A stretch of DNA of 34,215 nucleotides. Origin: Streptosporangiales bacterium (lineage in GTDB: Bacteria; Actinomycetota; Actinomycetes; Streptosporangiales; Streptosporangiaceae). Of this stretch, positions 1-7,496 are shown piece by piece. The notes below the pieces were generated by a model, which was not told the origin of the DNA, ran no database searches, and saw only the letters and a program-made list of their open reading frames with translations. The DNA lies in assembly GCA_009784565.1 (NCBI GenBank), contig WRBL01000025.1, positions 1 through 34,215 on the forward strand. Direction: 5' to 3'. The translations under genes and the position numbers were made by a program. Each line of letters starts with the position of its first letter. Position 1 is the stretch's first letter.

Positions 1-5
1 AGGTT

Positions 6-38
6 CTGATCTGGAGGCGCCCCGCGCCGGAAGATCAG
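6..38. other. Imperfect hairpin near the left edge
   Basis: A 7-bp outer stem (CTGATCT at 6-12 with AGATCAG at 32-38) encloses a GGA/GGA purine internal loop and a 5-bp inner stem (GGCGC at 16-20 with GCGCC at 24-28) capped by CCC. The heptamer AGGTTCT occurs at 1-7 and again at 37-43, flanking the hairpin. It lies about 150 bp past the stop of the minus-strand gene and could be a terminator for that gene or for one beyond the edge. No T-tract follows. The rest of 44-185 shows nothing I can name. Confidence 0.4.
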
Positions 39-185
39 GTTCTCGCGGCAGCGCTCGGCCCCGGCCACCCGCCGGCCTCAGCCACCCGCTGCCGAGCGTG
101 ACTGCCGTCGGACCGCCCACCCGCCTGAACCCCCGCCCGCGCAACAACGCCCCGTCCCGGCTCGGGGATGGCCGTTCGCGGCGGG

Positions 186-902
186 TTAGGCCAACGGGGC
201 GACCGGGGCGGTCTGGCCGGTGCGGCGGAGGGAATCGGCGACGAAGCCGGAGCGCTTCAGGTCCTCGACCGTGTCATGGACGAACCGGGCGGCCTCCGGG
301 CGCTGGGACTTGGCGATGCCGACGGCCTGGGGGATCTCCATGAACCGGCCGTCCAGGAGGCGGAAGCCGGGGTGGTCGTTTACGAAGGCCGTCACGGGCT
401 CACGGACGCCGGCGCCGACTTCCAGCCCCTGCTCGGTGAAGACGGTGGTGCCCTCCGCGCCCCGGACCAGGGTCGCGTGCGCCAGCGTGCGGGTCAGGAA
501 CAGGTCGTAGGCCGAGCCTTCCTTGACCCCGATGCGGATGCCCTCGGCGTCGGCCTCAGAAGCGCCCCTCAGCGGAGAATCCTCGCGGACCGCGTACACG
601 CCCTCGATCAGCACGTACGGCGCGCTGAAGGTCACCTCTGCGGCCCGCTTGGGCTCGTCCGCCAGGAAGCAGATGTCGGCTTGCCCTGAGGTCAGAGCCT
701 CGAAGGACTTCCGGGCCGCGTCGAAGCACAGGAACGAAGCGGGCACGCCCAGCCGGGAGGCGATCTCCGTCGCGATGTCCACGGTGACGCCCGCCGGGGC
801 GTCCGGGGTGCCCTGGGCCAGCACGGGGTTCCCCAGGTTGATCGAGGCGCGCAGCACGCCGGCTGGCGCCAGGTCGTTCACAAGCTCAGTCTGGTCACTC
901 AT
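186..902 (-). CDS. Substrate-binding-fold protein (SBP_bac_3-like), no signal peptide
   Basis: This 238-residue protein looks like the type 2 periplasmic-binding fold used by polar amino-acid ABC transporters. Visible family features are an early GVTVDIATEIASRLGV segment (substrate-side lobe), LTSGQADICFL in the first lobe, then VTFSAPYVLIEGVYAV, and IRIGVKEGSAYDLFL opening the second lobe. Unlike exported members it begins directly with MSDQTELVNDLAP, with no hydrophobic leader or lipobox, so it is probably cytoplasmic or a soluble sensor-like relative. There is no adjacent permease or ATPase. The ATG at 902 has only a weak ribosome site; a 14-bp palindrome CCAGTATCTACTGG (908-921) lies just upstream and could be an operator. 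The ligand cannot be predicted. Confidence 0.75.
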   Translation of the reverse strand: MSDQTELVNDLAPAGVLRASINLGNPVLAQGTPDAPAGVTVDIATEIASRLGVPASFLCFDAARKSFEALTSGQADICFLADEPKRAAEVTFSAPYVLIEGVYAVREDSPLRGASEADAEGIRIGVKEGSAYDLFLTRTLAHATLVRGAEGTTVFTEQGLEVGAGVREPVTAFVNDHPGFRLLDGRFMEIPQAVGIAKSQRPEAARFVHDTVEDLKRSGFVADSLRRTGQTAPVAPLA

Positions 903-983
903 GCCGTCCAGTATCTACTGGCCGGTAGCCCGGCCTGCACCGGCCATGGCGTAGACGAGCCCAGTGAGGGGCATTACCCTTCT

Positions 984-1037
984 AGATGACAGACTAATAA
1001 AATTTACAAATCAAAAAATACGTAAGCTGTATTATGC
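984..1037 (+). promoter_or_regulatory. AT-rich promoter/operator region of hipBA
   Basis: About 54 bases here are mostly A and T, in sharp contrast to the roughly 70% GC surroundings. The stretch contains TTTACA (1003-1008), TACGTA (1019-1024) and TATTAT (1030-1035), the last lying about 20 bases before the hipB start. Half-site-like GTAA (1022-1025) and TTAC (1040-1043) flank TATTAT as an inverted repeat. HipB proteins bind palindromes in their own promoter, so this is the expected operator region. The exact -35 assignment is uncertain because the spacing to TATTAT is too long. Confidence 0.55.
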
Positions 1038-1054
1038 ATTTACCCGGAGGTTTC

Positions 1055-1387
1055 ATGAGACGTGCCCGCACTTACTCGCCCCAGGCTCTGAACGCGGCTC
1101 GTGTACTTGGGCTGAGGATTGCTGAGGGGCGCAGGGAACGGCGCTGGACACAGGCGGAGCTAAGCGAGCGGGCTGGTATCTCGAGGGTGACACTCGGCCA
1201 CGCCGAGCGGGGCGAGCCGACGGTTCAGATCGGGTTGATGTTCGAGCTGGCAACACTGGTAGGCGTCGAACTGTTCGGGGTCCCAGCGAATCAGCTCGGA
1301 AGCATCGTGGACCGTGAGCGGGATCGGCTGGCCCTGCTGCCCGCACACGTGTACCGGAAGAGGGGAAAGGCCGATGACGACTTCTGA
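1055..1387 (+). CDS. hipB: HipB-like Xre-family antitoxin / transcriptional regulator
   Basis: This 110-residue protein is a small helix-turn-helix regulator, the expected DNA-binding antitoxin of a HipA kinase. The helix-turn-helix is visible at about residues 24-60: RRERRWTQAELSERAGISRV, then a recognition-helix neighbourhood ending in ERGEPTVQIGLMFELATLVGV. The tail RDRLALLPAHVYRKRGKADDDF is basic then acidic. I chose the ATG at 1055 because GGAGG (1046-1050) precedes it; an in-frame ATG at 1034 would add seven residues but lies inside the promoter. The gene overlaps hipA by 14 bases, indicating translational coupling. In the family, HipB neutralises HipA and represses the operon. The HipB role rests on fold and position. 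Confidence 0.8.
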   Translation: MRRARTYSPQALNAARVLGLRIAEGRRERRWTQAELSERAGISRVTLGHAERGEPTVQIGLMFELATLVGVELFGVPANQLGSIVDRERDRLALLPAHVYRKRGKADDDF

Positions 1388-2723
1388 TCCGCGGAGCGCG
1401 TTCGTCTGGATCTGGCTGCCCGGAGCCGCTGAGCCGGTCGTGGCCGGGCGTATTGACGCCGACGGGCCCATGCACACGTTCACCTACGCCCGCTCGTACC
1501 GTGGGCGGCCCGAGGCTATGCCGCTGTTCCGGCCTGAACTGCCGCTCGAAGCAGGAGTGCTGCTCCCAGAGGGGGGCCTGACGATCGCCGGGTGCCTGCG
1601 AGACGGTGCGCCGGACTCATGGGGGCAGCGGATCATTCTCGCCCGGCATCTGGGTCACCTGACCGACGCTAGCGACACCGGGGACCTCAGCCTGCTCACG
1701 TACATGCTGGAATCGGGATCTGATCGCATCGGAGCCCTCGACTTCCAGGAAAGCCCAACGGACTACGTTCCGCGGGCCGAGACTTCGGCCACGCTTGAGC
1801 AGTTGATGAATGCCGCCGCCGAGATCGAGGCGGGTCGTCTGCTACCGCCCGGGCTGGCGGAGGCGCTTATGCGGGGCACCTCGATCGGCGGTGCCCGACC
1901 CAAAGTGCTGCTGGCCGACGGTGACCGGAGCCTGATCGCGAAGTTCTCCTCGACGAATGACATCCGGCCGGTCGTCAAGGCGGAAGGTGTCGCGATGGAA
2001 CTAGCCCGCAGGGTTGGCCTGGACGTGGCTCCCGTACAGGGACGACGCGTCGCGGGTAAGGACGTGCTGCTCGTCGAGAGGTTCGACCGGCCTGGCGGAG
2101 GCCGGAGACGGCACATGGTATCGGCGCTGACGATCCTCGGGCTGGACGAGTTCACGGGCGCACGCTACGGCAGCTACGCGGACTTGGCCGACCATATTCG
2201 CCGTTCGTTTGACAACCCGTCGGAAACCTTGCGCGAGTTGTTTTCCCGGATCGTGTTCAACGTTCTCATCGGCAATACTGACGATCATCCCCGGAACCAT
2301 GCCGCGTTCGTCAACGGAGACGGCGGTCTTGCTCTCACCCCCGCCTACGACATCTGTCCTCAACCGAGATCGGGTTCGGAGGCGAACCAGGCGATGGCTA
2401 TCTCGCGGAATGGTGACCGCTCCAGCCGACTCGCCACGTGCCTGGCGGCGAGCCAGGTCTACTTGCTGACCGCGGCGCAGGCCAAGGACATCATCGACGC
2501 TCAGGTCGACACGATCCGGAGCGAATGGGATGAGGCGGCGGACGTTGCCGAACTGACCGAACTTGATCGCAAGCAGCTATTCGGCCGCGAGATCCTGAAC
2601 GAGTTTGCCCTCCGCGACTACGCCTTATGCGCGATGAACGGTGAGCAACTTGGACGGCGAGCACCGAGCGGACCTGGGGTCAGGAGGGCGGGATCTCCAG
2701 TGAGAGGAGCCGTTGGGCGATGA
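1374..2723 (+). CDS. hipA: HipA-family serine/threonine kinase toxin
   Basis: This 449-residue protein has the HipA layout: an N-terminal subdomain with the substrate-lobe segment CLRDGAPDSWGQRII, then the kinase core. Visible motifs are the nucleotide-loop element GTSIGGARPKVLL, LIAKF with the ATP-binding lysine, the catalytic NTDDHPRNH and the metal-binding YDICP. E. coli HipA phosphorylates glutamyl-tRNA synthetase and causes growth arrest; the target here is unknown. The start at 1374 is preferred over an upstream ATG at 1314 because a purine-rich AGAGGGGAAAGG lies just before it and because it gives the usual HipA N-terminus. The last 25 or so residues look like random arginine-rich read-through into decayed sequence. 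A TTA leucine codon (2625-2627) is unusual in such GC-rich DNA. All key residues are present, so it is probably active. Confidence 0.88.
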   Translation: MTTSDPRSAFVWIWLPGAAEPVVAGRIDADGPMHTFTYARSYRGRPEAMPLFRPELPLEAGVLLPEGGLTIAGCLRDGAPDSWGQRIILARHLGHLTDASDTGDLSLLTYMLESGSDRIGALDFQESPTDYVPRAETSATLEQLMNAAAEIEAGRLLPPGLAEALMRGTSIGGARPKVLLADGDRSLIAKFSSTNDIRPVVKAEGVAMELARRVGLDVAPVQGRRVAGKDVLLVERFDRPGGGRRRHMVSALTILGLDEFTGARYGSYADLADHIRRSFDNPSETLRELFSRIVFNVLIGNTDDHPRNHAAFVNGDGGLALTPAYDICPQPRSGSEANQAMAISRNGDRSSRLATCLAASQVYLLTAAQAKDIIDAQVDTIRSEWDEAADVAELTELDRKQLFGREILNEFALRDYALCAMNGEQLGRRAPSGPGVRRAGSPVRGAVGR

Positions 2724-3162
2724 CGCCTGAGATGGCGGGCTGGTGGCCGTTCATGATGCGATCGAAGGTGACTGGGGGAAGGCCGCCGCGAAGGCAGATG
2801 GTGTCCCGGCCCATCCCCGCGTTGAGCAGTGCTTCGATGTGCGCGCGTACCGGTGCCGGGTCTACTGTTCCTCCCGACAGCCCGGAAGCTCTCAGGCGCT
2901 GCCGCTCCGCGTCTTCCGCGGCGCGCAGATCGTCAGGGCTGACACGGGGATTACCGAGATCCGCGATGAGATCCTCACGCCAGCCCACTACCCGGTCCCG
3001 CTCGTGCTGGCGGGCATCGGCGACGAGCGCGGCCCTGCCAGTGCGGCGGGACGGAGGTCGTGACCGCGCTGATGATCTCGCCGTCGCAAGCGTGCGCGAA
3101 CTGGTCGTTGGCCTCGGAGGTGCTAAGGGTGCCCTCGACGGCGAATTAGCCAGGCACGTCAC
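2680..3162 (-). CDS. Uncharacterised small protein, possible helix-turn-helix regulator, start unclear
   Basis: The C-terminal two thirds look like a genuine protein: an acidic segment with DDLRAAEDAERQRLRASG, then PVRAHIEALLNAGMGRDTIC and a PPVTFDRIMNGHQPAIS stretch. The latter resembles the 'PVRAHI..L...GM....IA..AGVS' architecture of small actinobacterial helix-turn-helix proteins of unknown role. The N-terminal 45 residues are serine/arginine/proline-rich and do not look native, and the only far-upstream start is a GTG at 3162 without a ribosome site. The 3' end overlaps the 3' end of hipA by 44 bases. I read this as a truncated or decaying gene; the opposite strand offers no better explanation for most of the interval. 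Confidence 0.35.
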   Translation of the reverse strand: MTCLANSPSRAPLAPPRPTTSSRTLATARSSARSRPPSRRTGRAALVADARQHERDRVVGWREDLIADLGNPRVSPDDLRAAEDAERQRLRASGLSGGTVDPAPVRAHIEALLNAGMGRDTICLRGGLPPVTFDRIMNGHQPAISGVIAQRLLSLEIPPS

Positions 3163-3258
3163 CTTCTGGGAACCTACTCCAAGGCGGAGCTAGCACGGGA
3201 ACTGGGGATCAGTCGCACCGCTCTTTACGAGCACATGGACGAGATCCGCGGCGGCTGA
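3071..3258 (+). pseudogene. Remnant of a helix-turn-helix protein with an apparent frameshift
   Basis: Ending at a TGA at 3256-3258, one plus-strand frame encodes TYSKAELARELGISRTALYE followed by HMDEIRGG, a clear helix-turn-helix. That frame is closed upstream by a stop at 3124-3126 and has no credible start. A neighbouring frame from about 3071 encodes VASVRELVVGLGGAKGALDG and then loses sense near 3160. The two parts together look like one small regulator with a frame change between about 3145 and 3165. It overlaps the start of the minus-strand reading frame described for 2680-3162, so at least one of the two is decayed. No function is claimed. Confidence 0.35.
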
Positions 3259-3265
3259 GGCCTCT

Positions 3266-4342
3266 TCACCGCGGCCTCGGGGTGGCGAGGCGGTTGCTGG
3301 TGGCGGTCCAGCGGGCCAGGAGGTCCGACGCCGCGCCGGAGTCAACGCACTGGGCGGCGCGGACGATACCGTCGGAGAGGGCCTTGGTGAGGCCCTCGGC
3401 CACGTCTGAGCCCGTGCCGACGAAGGGGAGGCCCTCGCTGGCGGTGATGGCGGCCGCGGCGTTCAGCAGGACGATGTCGCGGACCGGGCCGGTCTCCCCG
3501 GACAGGAGGGAGCGGACCACGCCGGCGTTGAACCGGGCGTCGCCGCCCCGCAGGTCCTCCAGGGAAGCCCGGGAGAGTCCCGCCGACAGCGGGTCGAACT
3601 CCGTCTGGACCACGACGCCGCCCGAGACCAGCCACACCTGGGACGGGGCGGTCGTGCTGAGTTCGTCCAGGCCGCCGCCGTGGAAAACCAGCGCCGAGCT
3701 GCCGCGCTCGGCCAGGACCCCGGCCAGCACCGGTCCCATGGCCGGGTCGGCGATGCCGATCGCGCTCGAGGTCGGCCGGGCCGGGTTGGTGAGCGGCCCC
3801 AGGTAGTTGAAGAAGGTGGGCACGCCCAGGTCCTTGCGGACCGGCCCGGCGTGCCGGAAAGACGGGTGATAGTGGGACGCGAACAGGAACACGATCCCGA
3901 CCTCGGAGAACAGCGCCTGCGACGCCTCGGACGGAAGGTCGATCACCACGCCGAGTTCCTCGAGCACGTCCGCCGCCCCGCACTTGGACGACGCGGCCCG
4001 GTTCCCGTGCTTGGCCATGGGAACCCCGGCCGCCGCGGCCACGATCGTCGCCATCGTCGAGATGTTGACGGTGTGGGCCCCGTCACCCCCGGTGCCGACC
4101 AGGTCGGTGACGGGGCCGGGCAGCGTGATCGGGGTGGCGTGATCCAGCATCGAGGACGCGATGCCGGTCATCTCCTCGGGTGTCTCGCCCTTGGCCCGCA
4201 GCGCGACGCCGAAGCCCGCGATCTGCGCCGGGGACGCGGCCCCCTCCATGATCTCGTTCATCGCCCAGGCGGTCTCGTCAGCGGTGAGGGCCTCGCCCTG
4301 GATGAGGCGCCGCAGGAGCGCGGGCCAGCTCAGCGTGTCCAT
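3266..4342 (-). CDS. trpD: Anthranilate phosphoribosyltransferase
   Basis: TrpD transfers phosphoribose from PRPP to anthranilate, the second step of tryptophan synthesis from chorismate. The 358-residue protein shows the family hallmarks: GTGGDGAHTVNIST (PRPP loop), KHGNRAASSKCGAADVLEEL, the anthranilate-site region HPSFRHAGPVRKDLG, FNYLGPLTNPARP, and GGGLDELSTT with the metal-binding Asp-Glu. I chose the ATG at 4342 because GTGAGGTG lies about nine bases upstream; an in-frame ATG at 4363 would add seven residues but has a pyrimidine-rich upstream. No other trp genes are nearby. trpD next to the cytochrome bc1/aa3 genes is a conserved actinobacterial arrangement (Rv2192c beside ctaE in mycobacteria). 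It lies downstream of the receiver-like gene on the same strand with a gap of about 64 bases. Confidence 0.95.
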   Translation of the reverse strand: MDTLSWPALLRRLIQGEALTADETAWAMNEIMEGAASPAQIAGFGVALRAKGETPEEMTGIASSMLDHATPITLPGPVTDLVGTGGDGAHTVNISTMATIVAAAAGVPMAKHGNRAASSKCGAADVLEELGVVIDLPSEASQALFSEVGIVFLFASHYHPSFRHAGPVRKDLGVPTFFNYLGPLTNPARPTSSAIGIADPAMGPVLAGVLAERGSSALVFHGGGLDELSTTAPSQVWLVSGGVVVQTEFDPLSAGLSRASLEDLRGGDARFNAGVVRSLLSGETGPVRDIVLLNAAAAITASEGLPFVGTGSDVAEGLTKALSDGIVRAAQCVDSGAASDLLARWTATSNRLATPRPR

Positions 4343-4406
4343 CTGGGGCACCTCACGAGACATGGAAGCGGGGGAGGAACGAAGATCCGTTAGGGCGGGA
4401 AGGGGG

Positions 4407-4802
4407 TTAGCTCGCCGGGAGCGCGGCGGCGCGGGTCCGCATCAGCCCGGCGAGCTCGCGGGCGAGCGTGACCGGGTCGAGCGGGTGGCTGATGACCGCG
4501 TCCGCCCGGGACCACGTGGCCAGCCACCGGTCATCGGGGCGGCCGATGACCAGCAGCGCCGGGGGGCAGTCGTAGATCTCGTCCTTGGCCTGGCGGGAGA
4601 TGCCCATGCCGCCGGCGGGCTGGGCCTCGCCGTCGAGCACCATGACATCGACGCCGCCGACGTCGAGTAGCTTGAACAGTGCGGGAGCGGTCGCGACCTC
4701 GATGATCTCGGCCTCGGGCACGTCAGGGGCGGGACGGCGGCCGATCGCGAGCTTCATCTCCGCGCGCGAGTCGGCGTCGTGGCTGTACACAACGACCTTC
4801 AT
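4407..4802 (-). CDS. Degenerate receiver-domain protein (atypical response regulator)
   Basis: This 131-residue protein is a single CheY-like alpha/beta receiver without an output domain. Asp57 in VDVMVLDGEA matches the phospho-acceptor position at the end of beta-3. The two acidic residues normally at the end of beta-1 appear replaced (VVVYSHDADSR against the usual VVDDD), the beta-4 Thr/Ser position reads VIGRPDD, and the conserved Lys-Pro after beta-5 is His-Pro (VISHPLDP). It therefore probably cannot be phosphorylated in the usual way. There is no histidine kinase nearby. It is divergent from ctaE and upstream of trpD. On the minus strand a TATGAT hexamer (4811-4816) stands eight bases before the ATG, suggesting a leaderless or very short leader transcript. 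Confidence 0.75.
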   Translation of the reverse strand: MKVVVYSHDADSRAEMKLAIGRRPAPDVPEAEIIEVATAPALFKLLDVGGVDVMVLDGEAQPAGGMGISRQAKDEIYDCPPALLVIGRPDDRWLATWSRADAVISHPLDPVTLARELAGLMRTRAAALPAS

Positions 4803-4917
4803 GATCCCGCATCATATCGGTGCCTCCACCTGGTTTCAGAGCCCGGCTCTCAGGAAAGTGTGAGAGAACTGGGGGGTCGGGTGCGCGTCCCCTACGCGAT
4901 GTCGTAATAATGGCTCC
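4803..4917. promoter_or_regulatory. Divergent promoter region between receiver gene and ctaE
   Basis: The 115-base gap must hold promoters for both directions. On the minus strand TATGAT (4811-4816) is a good -10 for the receiver gene. On the plus strand AATAAT (4906-4911), within TAATAAT, lies exactly six bases before the GTG of ctaE, the geometry of a leaderless actinobacterial transcript. No Shine-Dalgarno precedes ctaE, which supports that reading. -35 elements are not clear on either strand. Confidence 0.5.
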
Positions 4918-5568
4918 GTGGCAACAGCATCCGTGACCGAGACACCGGCGGTACCGCGCAGCCTCGCCAGCAGACCGAACCTTGTCAACGTGGGCACCAT
5001 CATCTGGCTGTCCAGTGAGCTGATGTTCTTTGCTGCGCTGTTCGCGATGTACTTCACCATCCGTTCGGTAGATAAGGGCCAGGGCCTCCCGTGGCCGTAC
5101 CATACGCACCTTGACCTAAGACTCGCTTCGATCAACACCACTGTTCTCGTGCTGTCGTCTGTGACCTGCCAGATGGGCGTGTTCGCGGTGGAGCGAGGCC
5201 AGGTGGGACGCGCTGGCGGCCTTCTCAACGTCAAGCGCTGGGGGCTTCGCGAGTGGTACTGGCTGTCGTTTGTGATGGGCCTGTATTTCGTGCTTGGCCA
5301 GGCCTACGAGTACTGGGGTCTCGTCCATGACGACCACCTCACGCTTTCGTCCAGCAACTACGGCTCGGTGTTCTACCTGACCACCGGGTTCCACGGGCTG
5401 CACGTGACCGGCGGCCTGTTCGCGTTCCTCTTCCTTCTGGGACGCACCTACGTCGCCAAGCGTTTCACCAGGGAACAGCAGACCAGCGCGATCGTCGTGT
5501 CCTACTACTGGCACTTCGTCGACGTCGTCTGGATCGGCCTGTTCACCACCATCTACCTCATCCACTAG
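4918..5568 (+). CDS. ctaE: Cytochrome c oxidase subunit III
   Basis: CtaE is the third core subunit of the aa3-type terminal oxidase in the plasma membrane. The 216-residue protein has five predicted membrane helices, beginning with the segment [20 protein letters not shown], and lacks the first two helices of the mitochondrial form, as is normal in actinobacteria. Family motifs include FHGLHVTGG and [15 protein letters not shown] near the C-terminus. The GTG at 4918 has no ribosome-binding site but follows a -10-like AATAAT by six bases. It leads the ctaE-qcrC-qcrA-qcrB cluster, whose products form the bc1-aa3 supercomplex that passes electrons from menaquinol to oxygen. Subunits I, II and IV are not in this window. 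Confidence 0.95.
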   Translation: MATASVTETPAVPRSLASRPNLVNVGTIIWLSSELMFFAALFAMYFTIRSVDKGQGLPWPYHTHLDLRLASINTTVLVLSSVTCQMGVFAVERGQVGRAGGLLNVKRWGLREWYWLSFVMGLYFVLGQAYEYWGLVHDDHLTLSSSNYGSVFYLTTGFHGLHVTGGLFAFLFLLGRTYVAKRFTREQQTSAIVVSYYWHFVDVVWIGLFTTIYLIH

Positions 5569-5582
5569 CAAGAGGACACCGA

Positions 5583-6398
5583 GTGAGCTCGAACATCGCT
5601 CGGCGCAGGCGCCCGTGGGCCGGTTACGCGGCCATCGCCGGGGGTCTCGTCGTGGCAGGAACGCTCTACGGCGTGCTTTCCAGCGGGGGCACCGCCGACG
5701 CTTCGGCGCCCAGCCAGGCCTCCACGTCAGTTTCTCAGGGCAAGTCGCTCTTCGAGACGAGTTGCGCGTCCTGCCACGGGCTGGACGCGCAGGGCACGTC
5801 GCAGGCGCCGTCGCTGGTTGGCGCGGGCGCGGCCGCGGTCGACTTCCAGATGTCGACCGGCCGTATGCCGGCCAAGGAATACGGCGCTGAGGAAGACCGC
5901 AAGCCGACCTCCTTCTCGCAGAAGCAGATCTACGACATCGCCGGCTACGTGGCCTCCCTCGGCGGCGGCCCGGCGGTCCCGGATCAGCAGCAGACGTCGA
6001 CGGACGGCGCCGACACCGCCCTCGGGCAGCAGTTGTTCAGCACGAACTGCTCGCAGTGCCACGGCTTCGCCGGCGCGGGCGGCGCGCTGACCTACGGGAA
6101 GTCCGCGCCGACGCTGAATCAGTCCACGCCGGCCCAGATCTATGAGGCGATGCTGACCGGCCCGGAGGCCATGCCGGTCTTCGGCGACGGGACCGTTACC
6201 CCGTCCGAGAAGCGCGACATCATCGCCTACGTCACGAAGACGAGGAACGAGGCCAACCCCGGCGGGTTCTCGCTCGCCCGGACCGGCACGGTCACCGAGG
6301 GCCTCGTGGCCTGGCTCGGCGGACTCGGCTTCCTCGTGCTCATTGCCATGTGGCTCACCGCGAAGCGGCGATCCAACAGGGTTGAATCGGAGCAGTAA
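5583..6398 (+). CDS. qcrC: Cytochrome bc1 complex dihaem cytochrome c subunit
   Basis: QcrC (cytochrome cc) carries electrons from the Rieske protein to the oxidase, replacing a soluble cytochrome c. The 271-residue protein has an N-terminal membrane anchor (about residues 12-33), two CXXCH haem-binding sites (CASCH at 61-65 and CSQCH at 156-160), candidate axial methionines in TGRMPAKEY and PEAMPVFGDG, and a C-terminal membrane helix at about 239-260 followed by basic residues. The two haem-c domains are arranged in tandem as in other actinobacterial QcrC proteins. It starts at a GTG preceded by AAGAGGAC, 14 bases after ctaE, and is followed after three bases by qcrA. Confidence 0.95.
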   Translation: MSSNIARRRRPWAGYAAIAGGLVVAGTLYGVLSSGGTADASAPSQASTSVSQGKSLFETSCASCHGLDAQGTSQAPSLVGAGAAAVDFQMSTGRMPAKEYGAEEDRKPTSFSQKQIYDIAGYVASLGGGPAVPDQQQTSTDGADTALGQQLFSTNCSQCHGFAGAGGALTYGKSAPTLNQSTPAQIYEAMLTGPEAMPVFGDGTVTPSEKRDIIAYVTKTRNEANPGGFSLARTGTVTEGLVAWLGGLGFLVLIAMWLTAKRRSNRVESEQ

Positions 6399-6401
6399 GT
6401 C

Positions 6402-7496
6402 ATGAGTGAGACAGACGTACCGCGGGGCCCTGAGCGAAAGGTGGGAACGCCGTCGCCCACGCCCAGCGCGGTTGACACTGAGACGGCCGAGACCGAGCCG
6501 AGAAAGACCTCGGCCCTGATGGGCGATGCCCAGAGCTTCGACCCGGAGGACCCGGTAGCGGCGAAGAGCGCCGAGCGGATCGTCGCTCTCCTGTTCGTCC
6601 TCGCGTTCCTCGCGGGCTGCGGCTTCCTCGCCGGCTACGTGGGCATCGAGGTGGGCAAGGCCAACATCCCGGCCGGCGCCGACCCGATCGTCGCCGCGTT
6701 CCGGTCGAACCTGGTCCTGGGCGGCACGCTGGCGATCGCGCTGCTGGCGCTCGGCACCGGCTCGATCATCTGGGTCCGGCAGATCACGCCGGACATCGAG
6801 ATCGAGGAAGAGCGCCACGAGATGCAGTCGGCGCCGGAGGACCGCAAGGCCTTCCAGCGCGAGTTCTCCGAGGGCGCCGCGGTCAGCCAGCTCACCAAGC
6901 GGCCGCTGCTGCGCCGCACGATGCTGCTGGCCACCGCGCCGCTGGCGCTGGCCCCGCTGTTCCTGCTGCGCGACCTCGGGCCGCTGCCCGGGACCTCGCT
7001 GCGGCACACGGCGTGGCGCAAGGGCCTGCGCGCCGTCACCTTCGGCGGGAACCGGCCGCTGCGGCCGTCCGACCTGGCCACGCCCGGCTCGATGATCACG
7101 GTTATCCCCGAGGGGTACGATGACCAGCCGACTGAGCTCGCCAAGGCGGGGGTCATCCTGATCAAGTTCGCCGACGGCGAGCTGGACATCCCGACGAAGT
7201 ACAACGGCGGCATCAAGGTCGGGTCGCAGTCCTGGACGGTCGACAACATCGTCGCCTACTCCAAGATCTGCACCCACGTCGGCTGCCCGGTCGCGCTGTA
7301 CGAGCAGACCACCCACCACATCCTGTGCCCGTGCCACCAGTCGACCTTCGACGCGGCGCACGGGGCCAACGTGGTCTTCGGCCCGGCGGCGCGCCCGCTG
7401 CCGCAGCTGCCGCTGACCACGGACGCCGACGGTTACCTGGTCGCCGCCAGCGACTTCACCCAGCCGGTCGGCCCGAGCTTCTGGGAGCGCGGATGA
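6402..7496 (+). CDS. qcrA: Cytochrome bc1 complex Rieske iron-sulfur subunit
   Basis: QcrA takes electrons from menaquinol and passes them to QcrC. The 364-residue protein has a charged N-terminal extension, three membrane segments (near residues 58-85, 101-125 and 173-192) and a C-terminal Rieske domain. The cluster ligands are Cys290 and His292 in CTHVGC and Cys309 and His312 in CPCHQS; Cys295 and Cys311 form the usual disulfide. Actinobacterial QcrA proteins have three rather than one membrane helix, in agreement. The gene overlaps qcrB by four bases (ATGA), so the two are translationally coupled. Confidence 0.96.
   Translation: MSETDVPRGPERKVGTPSPTPSAVDTETAETEPRKTSALMGDAQSFDPEDPVAAKSAERIVALLFVLAFLAGCGFLAGYVGIEVGKANIPAGADPIVAAFRSNLVLGGTLAIALLALGTGSIIWVRQITPDIEIEEERHEMQSAPEDRKAFQREFSEGAAVSQLTKRPLLRRTMLLATAPLALAPLFLLRDLGPLPGTSLRHTAWRKGLRAVTFGGNRPLRPSDLATPGSMITVIPEGYDDQPTELAKAGVILIKFADGELDIPTKYNGGIKVGSQSWTVDNIVAYSKICTHVGCPVALYEQTTHHILCPCHQSTFDAAHGANVVFGPAARPLPQLPLTTDADGYLVAASDFTQPVGPSFWERG

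Noticed and set aside
2743-3063. Plus-strand 106-residue frame after hipA
   Set aside because: Composition is irregular, no domain is visible, and the opposite strand reads more like protein over the same interval.
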